64,000 bases of DNA from NCBI RefSeq assembly GCF_900167455.1, contig NZ_FUWJ01000017.1, forward strand, positions 38,056 through 102,055, in the 5' to 3' direction. This document shows positions 26,066 through 34,302 of this stretch, piece by piece (the stretch's first letter is position 1; every line of letters begins with the position of its first letter). This DNA comes from Enhydrobacter aerosaccus (GTDB lineage Bacteria; Pseudomonadota; Alphaproteobacteria; Reyranellales; Reyranellaceae). The notes under the pieces are model-generated. The model was not told where the DNA came from and did not search any database. It worked only from the letters and a program-made list of their open reading frames with translations. The position numbers and the translations under genes are program-made.

Positions 26066-27169
26066 ATGGCCGAAAAGCCCGCACGCAGTTCTTCTCGACA
26101 GAGTGGCGGGCATGCTCCCGCTCGGCATTGGATGGCCCTGATTGCCACTTCGGCGATCATCGGTGGCATTCTCGTCTGGATGCATGCCCCGGCGGCATTG
26201 CTGCTCGGTCCGCTGGCGGCGGCTATAGTGGTTGCCGCCAATGGCGCCAGGATCAGCTTCCCCGTGCCGCTGTTCGTGATGGCGCAGGGTGTCGTCGGCT
26301 GCCTCATCGCGCGCATGGTGCCTGCCTCCATACTGGGCGATATCGCGCAGCACTGGTTGCTCTTCACGGTCGGCGTTCTGTCGGTCGTGGCCGCGAGTTG
26401 CGTACTGGGTGTGGTGATGGGGCGTTTGCGCCTGATGCCGGGCACGACCGCCCTCTGGGGATCGAGCCCCGGAGCCGCCTCGATCATGACCCTGATGGCC
26501 GAGGAGTACGGCGCCGATGTCCGGCTCGTCGCCTTCATGCAGTATTTCCGTGTCCTGGCCGTTGCCGGCATGGCAGCCTTGGTGGCGCATTTTTTCGCTG
26601 CTAACACGGCCCATGCTCCCGCCATCGTCTGGTTCCCGCCGGTCGACTGGCTCGCGCTGGCCGAAACCGTCGCTCTGGCCATTGTCGGACCTTATCTTGC
26701 CCGTTTGCTGCGTATTCCTGCAGGCGCGTTCCTGGTGCCCATGGTGATCGGCATCGTGCTGGCGCATTTCGGCCTGATGAAGATCGAGCTGCCGACCTGG
26801 CTGCTGGCCGGTGCCTATGCCCTGGTCGGCTGGAACATCGGATTGCGCTTCACCAAGCCGCTGCTGATCCATGCTGCCCGATCGCTTCCCGTCATCGTCG
26901 TCTTCACGCTGCTCCTGATCGGCCTGTGCGCCGGCGTCGCGACCTTGCTCGTCGCCGGGGCCGGGGTCGATCCGCTCACCGCCTATCTCGCCACAAGTCC
27001 GGGCGGTGTCGACTCCGTAGCCATCATCTCGGCATCGAGCAGCGTCGATGTCTCCTTCGTCATGGCGATGCAGACGGTCCGCCTGATCGCTGTGCTCTTC
27101 CTGGGGCCAGCACTGACCAAGTATCTCGCCACGCGGGCGGGCTTCCTCAAAAATGCGGAGCCATCTTGA
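26066..27169 (+). CDS. AbrB-family membrane protein (ammonia-monooxygenase-annotated permease)
   Basis: A 367-residue inner-membrane protein with about ten hydrophobic segments and an internal duplication. Both halves carry the family signature: LRLMPGTTALWGSSPGAASIMTLMAEEYGAD in the first, and LTAYLATSPGGVDSVAIISASS in the second. The family (PF05145) is named after ammonia monooxygenase only by old annotation; transport or efflux is more likely. Co-transcribed with the short cinA gene. Confidence 0.8.
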   Translation: MAEKPARSSSRQSGGHAPARHWMALIATSAIIGGILVWMHAPAALLLGPLAAAIVVAANGARISFPVPLFVMAQGVVGCLIARMVPASILGDIAQHWLLFTVGVLSVVAASCVLGVVMGRLRLMPGTTALWGSSPGAASIMTLMAEEYGADVRLVAFMQYFRVLAVAGMAALVAHFFAANTAHAPAIVWFPPVDWLALAETVALAIVGPYLARLLRIPAGAFLVPMVIGIVLAHFGLMKIELPTWLLAGAYALVGWNIGLRFTKPLLIHAARSLPVIVVFTLLLIGLCAGVATLLVAGAGVDPLTAYLATSPGGVDSVAIISASSSVDVSFVMAMQTVRLIAVLFLGPALTKYLATRAGFLKNAEPS

Positions 27170-27248
27170 ACGCGAGCCACGAACGATCCGCACATGCTGC
27201 GTTGCTGAGCTATCGGCGATGATGCGGCTTCGGTAGAGTCCTTATTGC

Positions 27249-28643
27249 ATGACCATCATCCATGACATGACCGCGGCCGAACTTCTGGCCGCATACAAGA
27301 CCAAGAGCCTCTCTCCGGTCGAGGCCATCGACGCAGTCATCGGCCGTATCGAGAAGTGGGAGCCGAAACTGAAGGCGCTCTATGCGCCCGATTTCGGCAA
27401 TGCCCGCAAGGCGGCGCAGGAGTCGGAGAAGCGCTGGCGAACGGGAGCGCCGCAAGGGTCGCTCGATGGCGTGCCCATCACCATCAAGGAGAACATCGCC
27501 ACCAAGGGTGTGCCGGTGCCGCTTGGCACTGCGGCAACGGATCTCGTTGCGGCCGCATCGGACGCCCCGGCCGCCGCACGTGTGCGGCAGGCAGGCGCGA
27601 TCATTCTCGCCAAGACCACGATGCCGGATTTCGGCATGCTGTCCTCGGGCCGCAGTTCCTTTCATCCACTGACGCGCAATCCGTGGAACCTGGCCTGGAA
27701 TCCTGGAGGTTCGAGCGCCGGCGCAGGAGCGGCGGCGGCGGCGGGCTACGGTCCATTGCATCTCGGCACAGACATCGGCGGTTCGGTGCGCCTGCCGGCG
27801 AGCTGGAACGGCATCTTCACGCTGAAGCCGAGCCTGGGCCGCATCCCGGTCGATCCGCCGTTCCTCGGTCGCGCCATTGGTCCGATGACGCGGACGGTCG
27901 GCGACGCGGCGTTGGTGATGGCTGCGGTCTGCGGGCCGGATGCGCGGGACCATACCAGCCTCCCGGCTACCGACATCGATTGGTCGGCCGGACCGCTCGA
28001 TCCCAAGGGCCTGAAGATCGGTTTGATGCTCGATGCCGGGTCGGGCCTGCCGGTCGACGCGGAGGTGAAGGACGCCGTGGAGAAGGCGGCCAGGCTGTTC
28101 GCCGATGCCGGCGCCGTCATCGAGCCACTGGAAGGCTTCCTATCGCCCGAGATGCTGCATCTGCAGGACCTCTTCTGGCGCGTCCGTAGCTGGGCGGATT
28201 TTTCCGGGCTGAGCCACGCCAAGCAGGCGAGCGTGTTGCCTTTCATTGCCGACTGGTGCCGTGGCGGCGCCGATGTCTCGGGCGTGGCGGTCATGCGCAG
28301 CATCAACAATTACATGGCGATCCGCGCCGCCACGGTGCGGGCGACGATGCCATTCGATTTTGTGCTGTCGCCGACGTCGCCGGTGCCGACCTACCCAGCG
28401 GAGTGGGAGACGCCGACCAACGACGTCAATCGGCCGCTCGAGCACATCTCCTTCACCATGCCCTTCAACATGAGCGAGCAGCCCGCCGCATCGATCAATT
28501 GCGGCTACACGGGCGAGGGCAAGCCGATCGGCTTGCAGATCGCCGGTCGTCGCTTCGACGATCTTGGCGTCCTGCGACTCTCGCGCTGGTTCGAATCGGC
28601 GCGCGGTCCGCAGAAGCCGTGGCCGGAGCCACCGGTCGCATGA
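27249..28643 (+). CDS. Amidase-signature-family amidase
   Basis: A 464-residue amidase. The triad is Lys80 (PITIKENIA), cis-Ser155 (NPGGSSAGAG) and Ser179 (GTDIGGSVRLPASW). It is a different subfamily from the amidase at 11404-12918, with the shorter N-terminus of GatA-like/AtzF-like amidohydrolases. It begins a codirectional run with a VOC protein, a racemase-like protein and a full ABC importer, so it probably hydrolyses an imported amide or carbamate; substrate unknown. Confidence 0.88.
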   Translation: MTIIHDMTAAELLAAYKTKSLSPVEAIDAVIGRIEKWEPKLKALYAPDFGNARKAAQESEKRWRTGAPQGSLDGVPITIKENIATKGVPVPLGTAATDLVAAASDAPAAARVRQAGAIILAKTTMPDFGMLSSGRSSFHPLTRNPWNLAWNPGGSSAGAGAAAAAGYGPLHLGTDIGGSVRLPASWNGIFTLKPSLGRIPVDPPFLGRAIGPMTRTVGDAALVMAAVCGPDARDHTSLPATDIDWSAGPLDPKGLKIGLMLDAGSGLPVDAEVKDAVEKAARLFADAGAVIEPLEGFLSPEMLHLQDLFWRVRSWADFSGLSHAKQASVLPFIADWCRGGADVSGVAVMRSINNYMAIRAATVRATMPFDFVLSPTSPVPTYPAEWETPTNDVNRPLEHISFTMPFNMSEQPAASINCGYTGEGKPIGLQIAGRRFDDLGVLRLSRWFESARGPQKPWPEPPVA

Positions 28644-29029
28644 GCGCCTTCCGATCCATTCGGGCGATCGACTATACGGTTATCTTCGTGCGCGACATGG
28701 TGGCGATGCGCCGCTTCTACGAAGACGTCCTCGGCTTTCCGATGGTTCGGGAGCTTTCGTCCCGTTGGTTCGAGTATCGTGTGGGCGCGAATACCCTGGC
28801 CCTGGCCACGCCGGGCCTGACGGCAGCCGATGCGCCGACGCCCAACGGCAGCGCGGCCCTTCAGATCGCGTTTAAGGTTCCGCCGATGGAAGTCGATCAG
28901 TGTGCCGACGAGCTCGTGAAGAAGGGCGTCGAGTTGGTGTCGCCGCCGACTGACCGGCCGTTCGGCCATCGTACGTTGTTCTTCCGAGATCCCGACGGCA
29001 ATCTGCTCGAGGTATATGCGGACATCTAA
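28640..29029 (+). CDS. VOC family protein
   Basis: A 129-residue vicinal-oxygen-chelate protein: IDYTVIFVRDMVAMRRFYEDVLGFPM at the N-terminus, and GHRTLFFRDPDGNLLEVYADI at the C-terminus, which supplies a Glu ligand. The position of the first metal ligand is a Tyr-rich DYTVIF rather than the usual His, so it may not bind metal like glyoxalase I. The ATG overlaps the amidase stop (ATGA), and the next gene starts two bases after its stop. Confidence 0.85.
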   Translation: MSAFRSIRAIDYTVIFVRDMVAMRRFYEDVLGFPMVRELSSRWFEYRVGANTLALATPGLTAADAPTPNGSAALQIAFKVPPMEVDQCADELVKKGVELVSPPTDRPFGHRTLFFRDPDGNLLEVYADI

Positions 29030-29031
29030 CC

Positions 29032-29697
29032 ATGACGCCACGCCCTCTCGGCATCCTCATGCTCGATACGCGGTTCCCGCGCATTGTCGGCGATATCGGC
29101 AATCCGGCATCGTTCGATTTCCCGGTGATCTACCAACGGCTGGAAGGCATCGGGCCAGCCGATGCAGTGGCGGCCAATCCGGATAAGCCGCGCGTCATGG
29201 CGGCGCTCGCGGCCAATGCCGAGCGGCTGGCCTCGGCGGGGGCTGTCGGGATCTCCACGAGTTGCGGGTTTCTCGCCCTGTTTCAGAATGAACTGACAGC
29301 GGTGTCACCGGTGCCGGTGGCAACGTCGGCGCTGATGTTGATCCCGTCCCTGACAAACCGAAAAGTCGGGGTCATCACGGCGTCGGCCCGGAACCTGACG
29401 CCGCGCCATCTGGCGGCCGTCGGCGCGCCGCCCGATACGCCGATCGAAGGAATGCCGGAGGGCGGCGCGTTCGCGGCGACATTCCTCGGTAATGGTCCAA
29501 ACCTCGATCGCGCTGCCGTCGAAGGGGAGGCGATCGAGGCGGGACGAGCCTTGCTGCGAAAAAATCCGGCAGTGGACGCAATCGTGCTGGAATGCACGAA
29601 CCTGCCGCCCTACAAGCACGCCTTGCGTGCCGCCCTGGGGGTGGAAGTCTGCGACGTATTGGATCTCTTGCGCGACTTTCGGAAGCGGCTGGGCTGA
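29032..29697 (+). CDS. Aspartate/glutamate racemase-like protein
   Basis: A 221-residue protein of the Asp/Glu/hydantoin racemase superfamily. The two catalytic cysteines appear as Cys78 in ISTSCGFLALF and Cys188 in VLECTNLPPY, so it could be a racemase, arylmalonate decarboxylase-like or maleate isomerase-like enzyme. Placed in an operon with an amidase and an importer, it may interconvert an acid formed by the amidase; that is inference. Confidence 0.75.
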   Translation: MTPRPLGILMLDTRFPRIVGDIGNPASFDFPVIYQRLEGIGPADAVAANPDKPRVMAALAANAERLASAGAVGISTSCGFLALFQNELTAVSPVPVATSALMLIPSLTNRKVGVITASARNLTPRHLAAVGAPPDTPIEGMPEGGAFAATFLGNGPNLDRAAVEGEAIEAGRALLRKNPAVDAIVLECTNLPPYKHALRAALGVEVCDVLDLLRDFRKRLG

Positions 29698-29755
29698 CGG
29701 GCATCAAAATTGCTGCGATAGTCCGGGCAACGCAAAAGCTGTTGGGGGAATGGGC

Positions 29756-30943
29756 ATGCGTAAACAGGGTTTCTTTCTGGCGGCCGCGGTTGCCGCCGCG
29801 CTTTCGGCTACGTGCTTGCCGGTCCAGGCCCAGGATATTGGCATCGGCCTGATCGTACCGCTGTCGCCGCCGGGCGATCCGACGGGTGGCCAGCTCATTC
29901 GCCGTGGAGCGGAGATGGGCATCGATGCCGTCAACAATGCCGGCGGCGTTCTCGGGGGGCGCAAGTTCAAGCTCTATGTCGAGGATTCGCAGGGCAAGCC
30001 GGAGGCCGGTGTCGCGGCCTATCGCCGTCTCGTCAGCGAGGACAAGGTCGTCTTCGTCCCGGGCTTCTTCCACAGCTCGGTCGCCATCGCCGCCAACGAG
30101 GTTGCTAAGGACATGGGCGTGCCGACGATGTCGCTGCAGGCCTCGGCTGCAGAGATCACGTCGAAGCATTATGAAACCGCCTTCCGCACCCATGCGGTCG
30201 ACCAAGTGCGCGTCGCGACCTTCATGGAGCTCATCAAGAAGAAGGGCTTCAAGCGCATCTCGATGATTGCCGAGACGACCGACTACGGCATCGGCATCGC
30301 CGACGAGACGATCGCCCAGGCCAAGAAGGTGGGCGGTCTCGAGGTCCAGAAGATTGCGTTCGACCGCTCGGTCACCGATCTCACGCCGCAGCTGTTGCAG
30401 GTCAAGGCGTTCAAGCCGGACCTCGTCATCAATATCGGCGTCGGCCAGCCCTGCGATCTGATCATCGACCAGGCGACGACCATCGGCCTGCTGCCCAATA
30501 CGCCGATGATCGTTTCCTATGACGCACCGGCGCGGCCGCAATTCTGGAAGCTGCACGAGAAGAACGGCGCGGGCATCTACTTCATCGCCTACTATTCGCC
30601 GAAGACGCCCTTGTCGGACATCGGCAAGTCCTTCGCGGCCGCCTATACCGAGAAGTACAAGGAAGATCCGGTCTATGGCGCGCTGAACGGCTACGGCGCC
30701 ATTCAGATCATCGCTCAGGCGATCAACGCCGCGAAGAGCACCGATTCGAAGGCGCTGATCAAGACGCTGGAGACCGGAACCTTCAAGAGCTGGCCGGATG
30801 CGCCGGTGACCTTCCCGCGGGCCGAGGGCGTGTATTGGCACAACTGGGTGCCGCCGGTGCTGATCCTGCACTACACCAAGCCGATGCAGGATTGGAAGGA
30901 CGCTGAAGTCGAGGTCCAGTATTCGGCACCGGCTGCCAAATAG
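29756..30943 (+). CDS. ABC substrate-binding protein, branched-chain amino acid type
   Basis: A 395-residue periplasmic binding protein. Residues 1-25 are a signal peptide (FFLAAAVAAALSATCLPVQA). The mature protein begins QDIGIGLIVPLSPPGDPTGG and has NNAGGVLGGRKFKLYVEDSQGK and VVFVPGFFHSSVA, typical of the Peripla_BP_6 family. ATG 29756 is preceded by GGGGGAA at five-base spacing. The transporter's other parts follow immediately (30985-34302). Ligand unknown; aromatic acids and amino acids are common for this family. Confidence 0.88.
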   Translation: MRKQGFFLAAAVAAALSATCLPVQAQDIGIGLIVPLSPPGDPTGGQLIRRGAEMGIDAVNNAGGVLGGRKFKLYVEDSQGKPEAGVAAYRRLVSEDKVVFVPGFFHSSVAIAANEVAKDMGVPTMSLQASAAEITSKHYETAFRTHAVDQVRVATFMELIKKKGFKRISMIAETTDYGIGIADETIAQAKKVGGLEVQKIAFDRSVTDLTPQLLQVKAFKPDLVINIGVGQPCDLIIDQATTIGLLPNTPMIVSYDAPARPQFWKLHEKNGAGIYFIAYYSPKTPLSDIGKSFAAAYTEKYKEDPVYGALNGYGAIQIIAQAINAAKSTDSKALIKTLETGTFKSWPDAPVTFPRAEGVYWHNWVPPVLILHYTKPMQDWKDAEVEVQYSAPAAK

Positions 30944-30984
30944 CCGCGTGACGGACTGACAGGCCTTCTTTCTTCGATCCTCGG

Positions 30985-31878
30985 ATGTTTTCGACAGAGC
31001 TCGTCGTCCAGACGTTCATCTCGGGAGTCATGATCGGCGTGCTCTACGCCCTCATGGCTCTCGGGATCACGTTCATCTACTCGATCATGCGCATGATCAA
31101 TTGGGCGATGGGCGAATTCTACATGATCGGAAGCTACCTGCAGTATATGCTGGTGGCGTTCCTGCTCGGACCTGATCTGTGGTGGCTCGCCATCCCGATC
31201 TCCGCGGCCGGCGTCTTCGCCTTCGGCCTCGTAGTGCAGTGGGGCCTGATCAAGCCGATCTTCAAGAAGCCGCCGGAAGCACGCGACGATTACGCCACGG
31301 TCGTGACACTGGCCCTGCTGCTTCTGCTGCGCAGCCTGGCTACCGGACTGGCGGGGCCCAATCAGTTCACGCCCGGCTCCAATCTCCCGATCGTGATGGT
31401 CGGACCGATGCCGATGGCGGGCGCGCGTGTGGCGGCGTTCGTCTTTGCCCTCGTGGCGCTGGCCTTGTTCTACGGCGTGCTGCGCTACAGCTGGTACGGG
31501 CTCGCCTTGCGCGCGACGTCCCAGAGCCGGGTCGGTGTACAGACCGCCGGCATCGACGTGCTCGGCATCGATCGCGTCGCCTTCGGCATTGGTGTCGCCC
31601 TGGCGGGCCTCGCGGGGGCGCTGCTGGCGCCGGTGTTTTTGGTCTTCCCGACCAACGGCCTGATCACCACCGTGAAGGGCTTCGAGATCGTGGTGATCGG
31701 CGGCCTAGGCTCGATTCCGGGCGCCTTGATCGCCGGCATCCTGCTCGGCCTGATCGAGTCCTTCGGCGCGGCCTTCATCGATTCGGCCTATCAGAACATC
31801 TATGGCTTCGCCTTGGTGCTGCTGATCCTGGCGTTCAAGCCCACCGGCCTGTTCGGCGAGCGCGGACGGGAAGCCTGA
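30985..31878 (+). CDS. ABC transporter permease (LivH type)
   Basis: A 297-residue inner-membrane permease with about eight hydrophobic segments. It shows GVLYALMALGITFIYSIMRMINWAMGEFYM near the start and the coupling loop RATSQSRVGVQTAGIDVLGIDR. Its stop TGA overlaps the ATG of the next ATPase gene. Pairs with the LivM-type permease at 33343-34302. Confidence 0.9.
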   Translation: MFSTELVVQTFISGVMIGVLYALMALGITFIYSIMRMINWAMGEFYMIGSYLQYMLVAFLLGPDLWWLAIPISAAGVFAFGLVVQWGLIKPIFKKPPEARDDYATVVTLALLLLLRSLATGLAGPNQFTPGSNLPIVMVGPMPMAGARVAAFVFALVALALFYGVLRYSWYGLALRATSQSRVGVQTAGIDVLGIDRVAFGIGVALAGLAGALLAPVFLVFPTNGLITTVKGFEIVVIGGLGSIPGALIAGILLGLIESFGAAFIDSAYQNIYGFALVLLILAFKPTGLFGERGREA

Positions 31879-32618
31879 TGTCGTCTGGACAGGTTTGGGC
31901 TCTCGAGACGCAGGGCCTGCGCAAGCGCTTCGGCGGTCTGCTGGCGACCAACGATGTGTCGCTGACCGTGGCGCCTGGAGAGATCCGCGGCCTGATCGGG
32001 CCGAACGGTGCCGGCAAGACGACGCTGGTCAATCTCGTGACGGGCGTCCACGCGCCTGACGCCGGTGACGTGAGGCTGGCCGGCAAGAGCCTGCAGGGGC
32101 TCGGCATGCACCAGATCGCGCGGCTCGGCCTGGTGCGCTCGTTCCAGGTGACGCGCCTGTTCGGCAACATGACGGTGCGCGAGAATCTGCTGACCTCGTT
32201 CCTGGCGCGTCGCAGCCTGCACAGTGGCGATGGGCTTGCGCTGACCGACAGCATGATCGAGCTCACCAAGCTGGGGCGTCTCGCCGATACCCAGGCCAAG
32301 AAGCTGTCGGGCGGCCAGCGTGCGCTTCTCCAGATGGCTTGCGGCTTCATGGTGCCCGGCACCTGCTACGTGCTCGACGAGCCTTTCTCGGGCATCAATC
32401 CGGTGATCAAGGATTCCATCATCGACATGATCGTTGACGTGAATCGGCGGCACGGCGCCACCTTCCTGATCGTCAGCCACGAGATGTCGATCGTGCGGCG
32501 CCTCTGCCCGCAGGTCACGGTGATGATGGAAGGCCGGGTCGCGGCGCAGGGATCGCTCGACGAGGTGGCGCGGCTGCCGGAGGTGATCGCCGGCTATCTC
32601 GGGAAGGCGCTGGAATGA
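31878..32618 (+). CDS. ABC transporter ATP-binding protein (LivG type)
   Basis: A 246-residue ATPase: Walker A GPNGAGKTT, signature KLSGGQRALLQMA, Walker B YVLDEPFSGINPV and H-loop IVSHEMSIV. ATG 31878 forms a TGATG junction with the permease stop. The open frame extends far upstream inside the permease gene, but that is a shadow and not part of this protein. Confidence 0.9.
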   Translation: MSSGQVWALETQGLRKRFGGLLATNDVSLTVAPGEIRGLIGPNGAGKTTLVNLVTGVHAPDAGDVRLAGKSLQGLGMHQIARLGLVRSFQVTRLFGNMTVRENLLTSFLARRSLHSGDGLALTDSMIELTKLGRLADTQAKKLSGGQRALLQMACGFMVPGTCYVLDEPFSGINPVIKDSIIDMIVDVNRRHGATFLIVSHEMSIVRRLCPQVTVMMEGRVAAQGSLDEVARLPEVIAGYLGKALE

Positions 32619-33346
32619 CCGCGCCGCTTCTCGCCATCGAGGATATCCACGCCGCCTACCAGAGTGGCGTCGATATTCTGCAGGGCATGTCGCTCGACGT
32701 GCCATTGGGCGGCTTCGTACTCGTGATCGGTCCCAATGGCGCGGGCAAGTCGACGCTGCTCAAGACGGTGTTCGGTCTGCTGGGCCCGCATCGCGGCGCC
32801 ATTACCCTCGATGGCAAGCCGATCGCCGGCCTGCCACCGCATGAGGTCAAGCGGCTCGGCGTCAGCTATGTGCCGCAGGAACTCAACACGTTCCCGCACC
32901 TGACCGTTGAAGAGAATCTGCGGGTCGGCGGCTGGACGATCCGCAAGGATGCGGCGCGCCTCAAGAGGCGCATTGCCCAGGTGTACGAGATCTTCCCGGT
33001 GCTGGCCGAGCGTCGGCGTGACAAGGCTGGCAGCCTCAGTGGCGGGCAGGGGCGTATGTTGTCGGTGGCCCGCGAAATGATTACCGAGCCGCGGCTGATG
33101 CTGGTTGACGAGCCGACGGTCGGCCTCGCGCCGAACCTGGCCGATCAGGTGTACGAACTCCTGCAGACGGCGCGGAAAGCCATCCCGACCACGATCCTGC
33201 TGGTCGATCAGAACGTGTCCGATGCGCTGCGCCATGCCGAGGCTGTGGTGATGATGAATCTCGGCAAGGTGAAAGCCGCCGGGCCGGTTGCCGAGTTCGG
33301 TGAGGACCGCGTGCGCGATCTCATCCAGGAGTGCCTGCTGGGATGA
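32615..33346 (+). CDS. ABC transporter ATP-binding protein (LivF type)
   Basis: A 243-residue ATPase: Walker A GPNGAGKST, signature SLSGGQGRMLSVAREM, Walker B LMLVDEPTVGLAPN and H-loop-region LVDQNVSDAL, where the His is replaced by Gln as is usual for LivF proteins. Overlaps both flanking genes by four bases, so translation of LivG, LivF and LivM is coupled. Confidence 0.9.
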   Translation: MTAPLLAIEDIHAAYQSGVDILQGMSLDVPLGGFVLVIGPNGAGKSTLLKTVFGLLGPHRGAITLDGKPIAGLPPHEVKRLGVSYVPQELNTFPHLTVEENLRVGGWTIRKDAARLKRRIAQVYEIFPVLAERRRDKAGSLSGGQGRMLSVAREMITEPRLMLVDEPTVGLAPNLADQVYELLQTARKAIPTTILLVDQNVSDALRHAEAVVMMNLGKVKAAGPVAEFGEDRVRDLIQECLLG

Positions 33347-34302
33347 GCGCTTCCTTCAGGTTCCCGCCGAGTTTTCACCGCTCGGTCATTGCCATCCTGG
33401 TAACGGTGGCTCTGTTCGCCCTGGCGCCGCTGGTCGCTGGCGACTTTGCCCTGCACGTGCTGACCATCGGCTTCTACTATGTGATCCTCGCCTCGAGCTG
33501 GAATTTGCTCGCCGGCTACACGGGCCAGTTCTCGCTGGCGCATCACGCCTTCGCCGCGGTCGGTGCCTATACATCGGGCCTGCTGGGCTACCACCTCGGT
33601 GCGCCGGCGTGGATCGGCATTCCGGCGGGCGTCGTCCTCGCGGCGCTGTTCGGCCTTGTCCTGGGCCGGCTGGTGCTGCGGATGCGGGCGATCTACCTCG
33701 CCATTGCGACCTGGGCCTTCGCCGAGACGGTGCACATCTATCTGACCGCCGACTACCAATTCACGCGCGGCGAACTTGGTCTCAGCGTCAAGCCGCTTTA
33801 CAGTACCATTGGTCCGCTGCCGTACTATTTCACGTTCCTCGCGCTCGCCGCCGTCGTTCTGATCGGGCTGCGTGCGCTGATCGATTCGCCGCTGGGCTAC
33901 TTCATGCGTGCCATCAAGGACAACGAGCTGCGCGCCAAGAGCCTAGGTATCGACACGACGCGGGTGAAGATCGCCGTATTTTCGATCTCGAGTGCAGTCG
34001 CGGGTCTCGCCGGCGCGTTCTATGGCCATTTCATCGGGCTTCTCAGCCCGCAGATGATCGACTTCAGCGAGATGGCCAAGATCGTCATCATGGTGGTGAT
34101 CGGCGGATTCGGAACCTTCCTCGGTCCCGTGATCGGCGCGGCGCCGGTGCAGATCGTCATGACCTACCTGCAGAAGTACGGTGAATGGAATCTCGCCGTG
34201 TTCGCGTTGATCGTGATCGTGCTGATGCGCTTCTCCATGGAAGGGCTGGCCAGCCTATTCGCGCCTGTGTGGCGGCGGCTGTGGGCGCGTGACCATGGCT
34301 GA
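33343..34302 (+). CDS. ABC transporter permease (LivM type)
   Basis: A 319-residue inner-membrane permease. Hallmarks are ASSWNLLAGYTGQFSLAHHAFAAVGAYT and the coupling loop IKDNELRAKSLGIDTTRVK. ATG 33343 overlaps the LivF stop. Gene order binding protein, H, G, F, M is less common than the H-M-G-F order used by the amide importer in this window. The following flavoprotein gene starts inside its end. Confidence 0.9.
   Translation: MSASFRFPPSFHRSVIAILVTVALFALAPLVAGDFALHVLTIGFYYVILASSWNLLAGYTGQFSLAHHAFAAVGAYTSGLLGYHLGAPAWIGIPAGVVLAALFGLVLGRLVLRMRAIYLAIATWAFAETVHIYLTADYQFTRGELGLSVKPLYSTIGPLPYYFTFLALAAVVLIGLRALIDSPLGYFMRAIKDNELRAKSLGIDTTRVKIAVFSISSAVAGLAGAFYGHFIGLLSPQMIDFSEMAKIVIMVVIGGFGTFLGPVIGAAPVQIVMTYLQKYGEWNLAVFALIVIVLMRFSMEGLASLFAPVWRRLWARDHG

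Noticed and set aside
25286..27193. A 635-codon minus-strand frame opposite cinA and the AbrB-family gene
   Set aside because: Antisense to conserved genes; composition Asp/Gln/His/Arg rich without domain pattern.
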